The notes under the pieces were generated by a model, which was not told where the DNA came from, did not search any database, and was given only the letters and a program-made list of their open reading frames with translations. 64,000 nt of DNA from Halopenitus sp041821145. Its GTDB lineage: Archaea; Halobacteriota; Halobacteria; Halobacteriales; Haloferacaceae. Position numbers and translations under genes: made by a program. Below, one piece after another: positions 50,336 to 58,341 of the stretch. Positions within the stretch are counted from its first letter, which is position 1. Each line of letters starts with the position of its first letter. The stretch lies in the NCBI RefSeq assembly GCF_041821145.1, contig NZ_JBGUBC010000007.1:1-64000 (forward strand). The letters are read 5' to 3'.

Positions 50336-51192
50336 GTCGTTGGTGGACTCTTTATACTAGTTGTAGCACCGTGGACGGCGCTGCCGATTCCACCTGAGCT
50401 CAGAATGCCGGTGACCTGGGCGCTCGCGTTCACCCACCTGTTCTTCGCAATCACGCTCTTGCCGTTTCTGAATATGGCGCGGCCGCTCACACCTGAAGAA
50501 TACGCAGCGATCGTACCAGAGGAGATCGATGCTGACCCTCAAACGTCGATTTGGGTTGCCACGGTGGGGCTTCGGTCGACGGTGATGGCGGCGGGTGTCT
50601 GGCCCTTTCGCCGGGTCTTCGTTGGCGAGAACCTCCTCGAAGATGACAGTATTTCGCCAGAATCACTCCGCGCAATCCTCCACCACGAGCACGGGCATCA
50701 CGTTCTTGGACATCTTCGCCTCGCTGCTGGGGCCGGATTGATTTTCTTCGGTGGTGTCGGTGGGATACTCGCGGTTGTTTCGCCATCGATGCAGACATTC
50801 GGTGTGGTGATGGGCATTCTCGCGTTCGGGTTCCGGTTCGGCCTCGTACGGTGGGTTCGCCGAGCTGAGTTGGCTGCCGACGAATACGAACGACAACGGG
50901 TGGGAAGTGAGACCGCGATAACCGCATTGCAGTCGGTTGCCGATCTCCGAGCGAGGGAGAGTTCGAAAAAGACGGAGACGTCGTCCCTTCCGTGGGGGGC
51001 TCCGTTTGTTATCGAGTGGTTCCTTCGAGTTCACCCCTCAGTCGAGGATAGGATTGCGGTGCTCCGAGAGCGACAGGGGGGTAGCAGCTCGCGTTAGCAA
51101 GAGCGTGGTCAAGGTTGTAGTTACTGATGACGCCGAGAAGGTGGGGACGGCAAGGCGGTAGTCTGCCAGCGCCAGTGATCCACTCAACGCCG

Positions 51193-51678
51193 TTACGTGG
51201 TGGGCGCACAAGTGCCGCCGGTCGCCCACTGGATGAGGTTAGCGATAGCGCCCCAAAGGAGGATGACGCCGGCGATCGCGACCGCGCCAACCATCAGCCG
51301 GAGGCCCCGCTTTTTCCAAGACTGGTTCCAGCCGTAGAAGTAGAGGATACCTCCGAGGACGAATCCTCCAGGGACGAGCGTCCATCCAAGGAGGAAGATG
51401 AAGTCGTTGATGTTATGGATGGACTGGATGACTTCATTTGAGCTAACCTCAGTCCCATCTGGACAGTCTGCCTGCAAGATCACACTCATCTGCCGAGTCC
51501 AAATCGGCGCGGCCTGAGCCATCAGGTCGGCTTTTATCGTCGCGAACTGTGCGCGGGCAGCCGTGAGGAGTCCAAGCCCGCGTAGGCCACCAGGGAGGGC
51601 ATCCGCGATGGCAAAAGCTACGAGCTGGACACCGAGGAGTACGCTGGTCATATCTGTCTCCCGGTTAGTTTGAACCAT
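51193..51678 (-). CDS. small membrane protein of the T4SS cluster
   Basis: 161 residues from ATG 51678 (ATG 51651 is a second option). Three hydrophobic segments: SVLLGVQLVAFAIADALPGG, FIFLLGWTLVPGGFVLGGILYFYG and LRLMVGAVAIAGVILLWGAIANLI, separated by a loop with one cysteine (CPDGTE). The pattern and position between the VirB4-like and VirD4-like genes suggest a pilin- or VirB2-like subunit, but no sequence signature proves this. Presumably in the same operon as the VirB4-like gene, 134 nt downstream of it. Confidence 0.6.
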   Translation of the reverse strand: MVQTNRETDMTSVLLGVQLVAFAIADALPGGLRGLGLLTAARAQFATIKADLMAQAAPIWTRQMSVILQADCPDGTEVSSNEVIQSIHNINDFIFLLGWTLVPGGFVLGGILYFYGWNQSWKKRGLRLMVGAVAIAGVILLWGAIANLIQWATGGTCAPTT

Positions 51679-51811
51679 GCTAGTCTAACACTTAACTCCA
51701 CCGGGGGGTACAGTCGAAAACCCGTTCTCTCCGACTCTGTTGATGGACTATAGGGGAAGTGTGAGATGACGAGAGGCAAGGTAGACGGAGCGAGAAGAGA
51801 ATGGAAGGGTA

Positions 51812-54451
51812 TTATTCGGAGTTAGTGTCGTCAGCAGTGTCCCCAGAGGAGGGTGAGCCCCCACTTCCGTCTGTGATGGGGTCAGTTGGTGGCTCACTCG
51901 TTTCGCTGGGTGTCGTACTGGAGTCAGTAGTTTCCTTCTCAGCACCTTCTTCCCCCAAACCACCGGCAGTCTCGGTGCTCTCCTCTGGTTGGGTGGTAGT
52001 CTGTTCACTGCGAGCGGTGGCAGCCTGCTGGCGACGCTGTTCAACCAACTGAGCGGTTGCGGCGGCCGTCTCAGGTTCAGTAAGGAGATCAACCGTGAGC
52101 TCGCTCGCGTGGATTTCGAGATGTCGACGCGCGATTCCGGTGACGCTCAGGAGACATTCACTGAACTCGGATTCCTGCCCACGTGCAAAGCTCTGGATGG
52201 CCTCGACATCAGCTGGGGAGAGGTCGTAGTAGTCGATTACCTCGTCTGAAATTGATTCCTGGTAAAACAGCTGCTTGATGTCGCACTGGTCGTAGATCGC
52301 GCGTGGTGAGTGGACATCGTCAGTCTCCTGCATGAATTCTTCTGCAGTCTGGGAGATGAGCGTCAAGCCAGCGTTGAAGTGTCGGGAATGGCGGGTGAAC
52401 AGGCCGATGAGCGAGCGGGCAGATTTCTGACTGAGCAGGTAGTGAACCTCCTCGAAGATGACCTCCATCCGGCGGGAGTTCTCGCGAGCCCGCTGGTAGC
52501 TCCAATCAAGCATAACGTGCTGGAGGAGAGGGGCTTGATTGGTATCCTGGAAGGCACTCATATCGAAGACGATGAGCCGCTCGTCCTCGAGGTCGACGGT
52601 CGTCTTCCCAGAGAGGTTCGCAGCGACGCCACCTGGCTGGAAGGCTTCGAGCGAGCGGAGGAGGCTGTTGGCTTCGGACTTGAGGTTGCTATCGTCCTTC
52701 GACTGAAGTCGGGAGGTGACTTCGTCAACGCGTTCATCGAGCTCGTCGCGTTCCTCACGGTGAAGTTCGGTAGCATCTCCCTGGTAGCTGACGAATTCAA
52801 GTGGATCCTCACCATCAGCAAGAGCCTTGAGGATGTCGAGGACGTCTTCCATAGTGGGGTTTTCGCGTTCGTGAGTGCGGGGTTCGGAAGTGATACCGTA
52901 CATAAGGTATGCGAGGTGGAAGACCTGCTGAATGAGGCCAGCACGTTCGGCGCTCAGGCTGTCACCGCTCTGATCGTAGAACGTCCGCACCATCCCCGTC
53001 AAGGAACGGAGTTTGTCCTTGTAGGGGTCTTCAGCCTCACCCGTACCGCGGTGGATTTCGAGCGGGTTGATGGTGACGTCGCCACCGAAGGTGACGACAT
53101 CGCCACCGAGGGTCTCGAAGAAGTCGACAAAGTCGTCACCGGTGGGGTCGAATGCGATAGCGGTGAATTCAGGGTCGATGAGGAGACGGCGCCAGAGAGA
53201 AAGTTTTGCGGCGAACGTCTTTCCGGACCCGATCTTCCCGGTGATGACTTTAGAGAAGCCGGAGAGGCTGTATCGGTCGACGATGACAGGGTTTCCGGTC
53301 TCATCGAAGCCATAGAGGACACCGTCCTCGTGAGCGATGGCGGGCTCGACGAAGCCGAAGAGGGTGGCCGCCGCGTCGTGTTCCATAAGGTCCGTGTTCT
53401 GGATGGGGTCGGAGACGACAGGTGCGATCGCGTCTTGAGATTCAAGTTGGCGAAATTCAAGGGGAACGAGTTCGACGTCGCGGTCAGCCACGAGTTGCTG
53501 GACCTTCCGAGCGGTCTCTTCGAGTTCATCGCGGGTACTGCCAGCGACTTCGATGTAGATACCGATGTCGTAGAGTCGAGTCGTCCCTTCGGTGAGGCGA
53601 CGAAGGAGACGATCGAGTTCTTCTCGGCGGTTGAGGTCTTCGTGATAGTCTGTCGCGCCCTTTTCCTCCTTCCGAGAGAGGGCGATCTGGAGTTCGGTGA
53701 GACGGTCCTGGAGGGCACCGCGGATCGTTGTAGGATCGCGGGGAGAGTGATGGTAGCTGACGCGGACGTCAAGATTGGTCGTGGTGAGGTTGATAAGCCA
53801 GCCACCGAAGACACTCTCGGGAGCACTTGCGGGAGTGAGGATACGGACGAATTCGCCGTTCCGGTAGAGAGTGGTTGGATCTTCGGGGACGATACTTGGT
53901 GGGGCGACACTCGCTTGGTCGATCTGGGCTTGGCTGTCGGCGTCTTGGATGAGTCCAAGGCGGAATTCGTCGGGGTCGGCGGCCTCGAAGTCGATGAGGC
54001 GGGCAACCTGTTCACGGATGTTTGCCCGACTCGTCTCCCGGCCTTCCTGTTCGAGGATGCTGACGGCGCGGTCGAAGGTTTCGTCGTCGATTTCCTCGAG
54101 GTTGACGTTGGCTGGATCTGTTCGGGCGGAGGTACCGGCACCAGGGATAGATCCAAAACTACCGAGAAGCCGAGAGAGAAGACGATTCAGAACGCCGCTG
54201 TTGGCCTCCGTCTCAGGTGCGCCTTTCATTGCGTTTGTAGATGGATGTTGAGCCGAACCAACAAATCGACGTGACGCAAGAATACCGAGACCGAGGAGGA
54301 GGGCGACGCCGACAGCGACGCCGACAAGAATGAATGGTGACGGAGCGTTCGGGCCGCCTTGGATCGCTCGCTGGATCGTCTGAATGATCTGTTGCACTTG
54401 CCCGGTAGCAGATGCTATTCCGAGTACCCAGGCTACTGGGACGCTACTCAT
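51812..54451 (-). CDS. VirB4-like T4SS ATPase
   Basis: 879 residues from ATG 54451; the frame extends upstream, but that segment is basic and poorly coding, and a TTTACC-type box lies about 28 nt before this ATG. The N-terminus has a membrane helix (FILVGVAVGVALLLGLGILA). The ATPase part has Walker A GKIGSGKT (405-412), LTAIAFDPTGDDFVDFFETLGG, Walker B MEVIFEEVHYLL and TLISQTAEEFMQ, matching VirB4/TraC/TrbE. The C-terminal about 60 residues are acidic, low complexity. Role: powers assembly of the mating channel. The preceding gene (54672-55949) is VirB3/PrgI-like, the classic partner order. Confidence 0.85.
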   Translation of the reverse strand: MSSVPVAWVLGIASATGQVQQIIQTIQRAIQGGPNAPSPFILVGVAVGVALLLGLGILASRRFVGSAQHPSTNAMKGAPETEANSGVLNRLLSRLLGSFGSIPGAGTSARTDPANVNLEEIDDETFDRAVSILEQEGRETSRANIREQVARLIDFEAADPDEFRLGLIQDADSQAQIDQASVAPPSIVPEDPTTLYRNGEFVRILTPASAPESVFGGWLINLTTTNLDVRVSYHHSPRDPTTIRGALQDRLTELQIALSRKEEKGATDYHEDLNRREELDRLLRRLTEGTTRLYDIGIYIEVAGSTRDELEETARKVQQLVADRDVELVPLEFRQLESQDAIAPVVSDPIQNTDLMEHDAAATLFGFVEPAIAHEDGVLYGFDETGNPVIVDRYSLSGFSKVITGKIGSGKTFAAKLSLWRRLLIDPEFTAIAFDPTGDDFVDFFETLGGDVVTFGGDVTINPLEIHRGTGEAEDPYKDKLRSLTGMVRTFYDQSGDSLSAERAGLIQQVFHLAYLMYGITSEPRTHERENPTMEDVLDILKALADGEDPLEFVSYQGDATELHREERDELDERVDEVTSRLQSKDDSNLKSEANSLLRSLEAFQPGGVAANLSGKTTVDLEDERLIVFDMSAFQDTNQAPLLQHVMLDWSYQRARENSRRMEVIFEEVHYLLSQKSARSLIGLFTRHSRHFNAGLTLISQTAEEFMQETDDVHSPRAIYDQCDIKQLFYQESISDEVIDYYDLSPADVEAIQSFARGQESEFSECLLSVTGIARRHLEIHASELTVDLLTEPETAAATAQLVEQRRQQAATARSEQTTTQPEESTETAGGLGEEGAEKETTDSSTTPSETSEPPTDPITDGSGGSPSSGDTADDTNSE

Positions 54452-54671
54452 GCTATCGTGGGATACGTAGTGCCTCGGTAAATGGTTTCGCCCGTTGATA
54501 GCTTTCCGCAAAGAAGGCGTTTCGACAAGTGGGTTGAGGGAGGGCAGCGAGTTACCCCACAAACTACAGAGATAATTCACTCGTGGGGTAACGCTGGCAG
54601 TGGTCCTACCTCAAGTGCCGCAGGAACAGTCGAGAAGATGGAAGTAGAGATGCTGGGATGGTCGGGAATCA

Positions 54672-55949
54672 CTACGGCCGGCGAGGTGGGAGAACTTCCG
54701 CGTAGGATTTGGGAGAATACTCGTCGAGTGGTGAGTCGGCGTGGTTGTAGTAGCGGTAGAGGACGTCCAGAACGTCTGCCCGGTCGTCCATCACTTCGGT
54801 CTGAACACCGGTCCTGGGGAGTGCTTCGGCAAACTCGTGTTGCCGACTTCTAACTTCAGAAATACACTGTCGTTCGATGACGTCGTCGTCGGTATTCGAG
54901 CCGATCCGAGAACGAACTGAGGAGGTGACAGAATTGACACAGCCGACAATTCGCTGGAAGAGAGATCCCGAAACAACGTCTGTAGAGTGGCCATAAGACT
55001 GTTCTCGGACGTGCGAGCTTTCGACCCTAACGGCGATGTAGAAATCACGGACTTTGACTCGCCGGGTACCGACCGACTCGTTGAGCCAGTCGATGTACGT
55101 CGACCGACCAAGCTGCATAATGTCTGGCGGATCCTCAGCCTCGTAGGCTGCACGTTCGATCTCCTCGAAGTGCGTCGTCAGGTCAAATTCACGAGGAAGG
55201 GCGAGCACTTGGAAGGGGTAAGAGATTCCACGGAGAACATCAGCGTACGCGTTGATCGTAGACTGGCGTCCTTCATCGTCGAGGGAAAGCCAACTCGTCG
55301 GGGTGATGTGAACAAGGCCGACGTACGCGGGTTCCGCATTGTCGCTCTCGGTGACTATAATACCGTCTTCGCGAACGTACTCGAAAGCTAGTTGCGCCTG
55401 CGTTGTTGTTTCCTCCTGCGTGAGCTGGTGGTAGTACTGGCTCGGGTCGCGCTGTGGGCGTTCGCGAGAGTGCATCTGCCCGCCGTCAGTGACGATTTGC
55501 TGACCGCTGTTATCATCTGAGGCGGACTGCTGGGGGGCACTCGAGGACGAGGATTCTGGGTCCGGATCACTGTTGTCGTCCGAGGGGTCGGAATCCTTAG
55601 AATGGAGGGTGCAGATGTCGTCAAGGTGCTGTCCAGAAACGAGACCGCGTTCGACGGGTTGCCAGAGATAGCGATCCGGGCCCACGATGTGTTTTGCAGC
55701 CCCGAAGAGCCACTCGCGAGGGGTCTGACCGGCAGGTGTTCGCCAGAGAACGTACAAGCCGACGAGGAGACCGAGAATCCCGCTTCCGATAGTAAGTAGC
55801 CCACTGAACGAGGGCTCGAAGACGTTGTTGATACCGGACGCAAGGATGATACCAGCGAGTGGGATTACGCCGACTTCGAGATCGCTGACGCTGAGTCCGA
55901 AGAAGAGGCGATGCTCGAGTAACTGGCCGGCTACTGGATACCGTTTCAT
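54672..55949 (-). CDS. PrgI/VirB3-like membrane protein fused to a larger domain
   Basis: 425 residues. The N-terminus (KRYPVAGQLLEHRLFFGLSVSDLEVGV, then two hydrophobic segments GVIPLAGIILASGI and LLTIGSGILGLLVGLYVLW) matches PrgI/VirB3-type proteins. An acidic Ser-rich linker follows, then a mixed domain (YVGLVHITPTSWLSLDDEGRQSTINAYADVL, FYIAVRVESSHVREQSYGHS) resembling the N-terminal domain of VirB4 proteins. The whole unit is probably the inner-membrane partner of the VirB4-like ATPase directly downstream (221-nt gap). Confidence 0.7.
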   Translation of the reverse strand: MKRYPVAGQLLEHRLFFGLSVSDLEVGVIPLAGIILASGINNVFEPSFSGLLTIGSGILGLLVGLYVLWRTPAGQTPREWLFGAAKHIVGPDRYLWQPVERGLVSGQHLDDICTLHSKDSDPSDDNSDPDPESSSSSAPQQSASDDNSGQQIVTDGGQMHSRERPQRDPSQYYHQLTQEETTTQAQLAFEYVREDGIIVTESDNAEPAYVGLVHITPTSWLSLDDEGRQSTINAYADVLRGISYPFQVLALPREFDLTTHFEEIERAAYEAEDPPDIMQLGRSTYIDWLNESVGTRRVKVRDFYIAVRVESSHVREQSYGHSTDVVSGSLFQRIVGCVNSVTSSVRSRIGSNTDDDVIERQCISEVRSRQHEFAEALPRTGVQTEVMDDRADVLDVLYRYYNHADSPLDEYSPKSYAEVLPPRRP

Positions 55950-56056
55950 GGGACGTCTTGTGTGAATACGTGTCGTGAATGCCTAAAAATTCTCTCCCCA
56001 ATAGAGATTGAAGAGTACTTAGAAGACGACGTCAATGCGGCGCGTCCTGCGAAAGT

Positions 56057-56087
56057 CTTAATGACACACGGTGACAAGTAGTGACAA
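56057..56087 (+). promoter_or_regulatory. 10-bp-phased repeats in the PemK operon promoter
   Basis: A TATA-like TCTTAATG is followed by three units starting at 56061, 56071 and 56081: ATGACAC, GTGACAA and GTGACAA, one DNA turn apart, ending 2 nt before ATG 56090. This is a plausible operator for autoregulation by the antitoxin. Confidence 0.5.
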
Positions 56088-56089
56088 CG

Positions 56090-56548
56090 ATGCCAATCCA
56101 CGTCCGTGAACTAACAAACGACGAACCGTTCCCCGTGAAACCAGAGACGAATGAGTACGAAGCGCTCCGCTTCTTGCTCTCTCACCGTGAGTACGGTTTC
56201 ACGCCAAGCGAAATCGCAGACCAGACCGATATCAGTAAATCAAGCGCATCGAAGACGATGACGCGGCTCTTCGAGAAGGGGCTCGTCGAACGGTCACAAG
56301 GTGCCTACTACGTCGACCCAGACCGAGCCGAGAAGCTGAAGCAGCGGCTCGAATCTCTCGACTCAGTCGTTCAGCTCTTCGAGTCTGCACCTACCGATGA
56401 CGCCTACGCTGAAGAAGGATGGGAAGAAAAAGTTCCAAGCATTGACCCGAACGGGAGGTCAGGAACTGACGAAACGCACGAACCAACTGCCGAAGACGAA
56501 GCAGGAGAGATCATCGCAGAGCTTGAAGAGGATGCCGTAGAGGAGTAA
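56090..56548 (+). CDS. MarR-type winged-helix antitoxin/regulator
   Basis: 152 residues from ATG 56090 (a GTG at 56081 would add three). Residues about 20-85 form a MarR-like winged helix (FTPSEIADQTDISKSSASKTMTRLFEKGLVERSQGAYYVDP). The C-terminal half is acidic and disordered. The MazF/PemK-like gene starts 3 nt after its stop. Inference: antitoxin whose acidic tail neutralises the toxin and whose HTH represses the operon via the 10-bp-phased repeats upstream. Confidence 0.8.
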   Translation: MPIHVRELTNDEPFPVKPETNEYEALRFLLSHREYGFTPSEIADQTDISKSSASKTMTRLFEKGLVERSQGAYYVDPDRAEKLKQRLESLDSVVQLFESAPTDDAYAEEGWEEKVPSIDPNGRSGTDETHEPTAEDEAGEIIAELEEDAVEE

Positions 56549-56551
56549 TCG

Positions 56552-56893
56552 ATGGGCTATCAACACGGACACGTTGTATCTATTTCAGATCCATACGAGA
56601 GGCGGCCATCTCGTCCAGTCGTTATCATCTCCGACGAAGACTGTCCTGACCACGGTGAGCTCTATTCGGTCGCAGCAATGACCGGAAGCGAACAATACGG
56701 ACAGAATCGCTACGCCGTCACCGTTGAACAAGAGGAACCTGAAGTCGGGAAGTTATTGAAACGCTCCTATGTAGAACCGTGGGCGACCAAACAAGTCGAC
56801 CATAGCGATATCCGCGATGTCCACGCCAGATTCGGTGAAGATACTATGAGACGGCTCGCAAAAGCATTCGCAGCAATGGTTCTCAAGAGGTAG
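56552..56893 (+). CDS. PemK/MazF-like toxin
   Basis: 113 residues. The N-terminal sequence GHVVSISDPYERRPSRPVVIISDED matches the first strands and basic loop of PemK/MazF-family endoribonucleases, followed by LYSVAAMTGSE and YVEPWATKQVD. The start is 3 nt after the antitoxin stop, so translation is coupled. Family knowledge: PemK/MazF cut mRNA at short motifs. On this element it likely stabilises inheritance. Confidence 0.8.
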   Translation: MGYQHGHVVSISDPYERRPSRPVVIISDEDCPDHGELYSVAAMTGSEQYGQNRYAVTVEQEEPEVGKLLKRSYVEPWATKQVDHSDIRDVHARFGEDTMRRLAKAFAAMVLKR

Positions 56894-57007
56894 GACAGCC
56901 TAGTTCCGATACAGGATATCACCCCATACGCCACATCTCTGACGCGCCGACTGCTCAGTAGCTCCCTTCCGATCGCGGCTACGATGAAGTTGTTACGCTC
57001 GGATAGG

Positions 57008-58186
57008 TCAATCGGACGCGAAGAGGTCGGGAACCTTCGACTCCCAGTCGGTGAGCTGGATGAGCGGGTGGTGCGACGGCCCAACGAGCGCGCCGTACTG
57101 GCTTTGAAGCCAGCCGTCGATAGTATTGACAACTTCCGTGTCCTGTCGTTTGTCGGCGGGGCGGTCGAAAGAGATGATCTCTTCCCACGTGTCATCTTGG
57201 CGGTTGAGACCGACATAAACGGCGGTCTCCGTTCCCTCGAGGTAGCCGACGACAGTCAATTCGCCCGGATTCTCATCAGTATTTAGGCCCACGATGGGAG
57301 CACCGTACTCGATAGATGGGAACCAGTCAGATGCCGCAGTCCACATACCACCGGGTGCTGGCTCTGGTGACATCACATCGATGTAGACCTCAATCTGGAT
57401 GTGATCGGCCGGAGGCTCCACGAGCAAGTCAATCTCATTCAAGTAATCCTGATTGGCGTCATCGATGAGAGTGGCGACTGGCCGATCACGGAGACCGACT
57501 TCCTCGGTCGCTTCGCCGGGGATGATGTCAGCCCATACCTTGCGCCAGACGCCGTCGGTGTGGAGGCGGTACCCATACCCAACGACGTGACCGGACCGAT
57601 CAGGGGCAGTAACCTTCATCAAAAAGGCGATGACCTTGTCGGTGTGTTCGATCTGGATGATGGGAACGGGAACCACCTCAACGAAGGACTCCTGGTAAAT
57701 CCCCCCAGGGGTGAGTATCTCCCCGAGTTCACCGTGCTGGAGCGGGCGCGGTGGAAGCTGGGACACACAGGCGGCCGCGAAAGTATCATAGAACGACGGC
57801 CGGGCGGTTTCCTCCTCGTAGAAGGTGGTCGCCCAAGTCGCGATACGATCATCTATAGCCTGCGAGAACTTCTCGTCGATGGAGTCCTCGGTGAGGATAG
57901 TCCAGCCAGTCTCTGGTTCGAAGCCGACACCGAACCAAGCGTTTCCGGCGATGAAGCGGAAGCCAACGATGCCCTCACGGTCGACCCAGTCATCACCGAT
58001 AGCGACGACGCCGCCCAGATTTTGGATGTTGGAGTTGTCGACTCGGGTGTGAATGTCGGTTCCGTTCAAGGTGGAGGGGGACTCGAAACTATCGGGTGCT
58101 TGGAGGCTGATGAAATCCGAGATCGAGAGTGGGTGCCTAGGGAGAGTCGCCAGCACGCGACGGGCGGTGGTCGTTTCGGAACCCAT
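57008..58186 (-). CDS. unknown protein of the T4SS cluster
   Basis: 392 residues, soluble, acidic, mostly beta: LGGVVAIGDDWVDREGIVGFRFIAGNAWFGVGFEP, VVPVPIIQIEHTDKVIAFLMKVTAPDRSGHVVGYGYRL, ELTVVGYLEGTETAVYVGLNRQDDTWEEIISFDRPA. No signal peptide or transmembrane segment is visible. It lies between the VirB6-like gene and the VirB3-like gene on the same strand, interrupted only by the PemK operon on the other strand. Not recognised; perhaps a haloarchaea-specific channel component or regulator. Confidence 0.6.
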   Translation of the reverse strand: MGSETTTARRVLATLPRHPLSISDFISLQAPDSFESPSTLNGTDIHTRVDNSNIQNLGGVVAIGDDWVDREGIVGFRFIAGNAWFGVGFEPETGWTILTEDSIDEKFSQAIDDRIATWATTFYEEETARPSFYDTFAAACVSQLPPRPLQHGELGEILTPGGIYQESFVEVVPVPIIQIEHTDKVIAFLMKVTAPDRSGHVVGYGYRLHTDGVWRKVWADIIPGEATEEVGLRDRPVATLIDDANQDYLNEIDLLVEPPADHIQIEVYIDVMSPEPAPGGMWTAASDWFPSIEYGAPIVGLNTDENPGELTVVGYLEGTETAVYVGLNRQDDTWEEIISFDRPADKRQDTEVVNTIDGWLQSQYGALVGPSHHPLIQLTDWESKVPDLFASD

Positions 58187-58341
58187 GTGTTTGTGTTTCT
58201 GTACTAATCTACCGCGTTCTGCTATTTAAAATATCAGCCGGGAAGCACGCCCCTCGAGCAACAGCATAGAATGGTCAATTACTGGTTCTAATGTGATCCT
58301 GGAGGGGACTCGGTACCAGTGGAGGGATTCAGGTTGAATCG

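Larger units (their letters stand above)
48245..51097 (+). pseudogene. M48 family membrane metalloprotease split by an IS
   Basis: Reconstructs as about 483 residues once the IS (48942-50335) and one copy of its 10-bp target duplication are removed. The joined reading is ALVVGGLFILVV. The left half has several transmembrane segments (FFIAPIVAGFSYVLIRFVFG, LLFVGVTVPMLIAVGLGW, FVLFLGGSIVSGGFITLVW). The right half carries the zinc motif HHEHGHHVLGH, further membrane segments and the downstream acidic ELAADEYERQ. Family knowledge: HtpX/M48 proteases degrade membrane proteins. The right fragment opens with an ATG contributed by the IS end at 50333, so a shortened protein is possible. The gene lies within the conjugation cluster but on the opposite strand. 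Confidence 0.88.

Noticed and set aside
52310..54274. 654-residue plus-strand frame
   Set aside because: Lies wholly opposite the VirB4-like ATPase gene; high-GC antisense frames of this kind are common, and the minus-strand protein has clear motifs.
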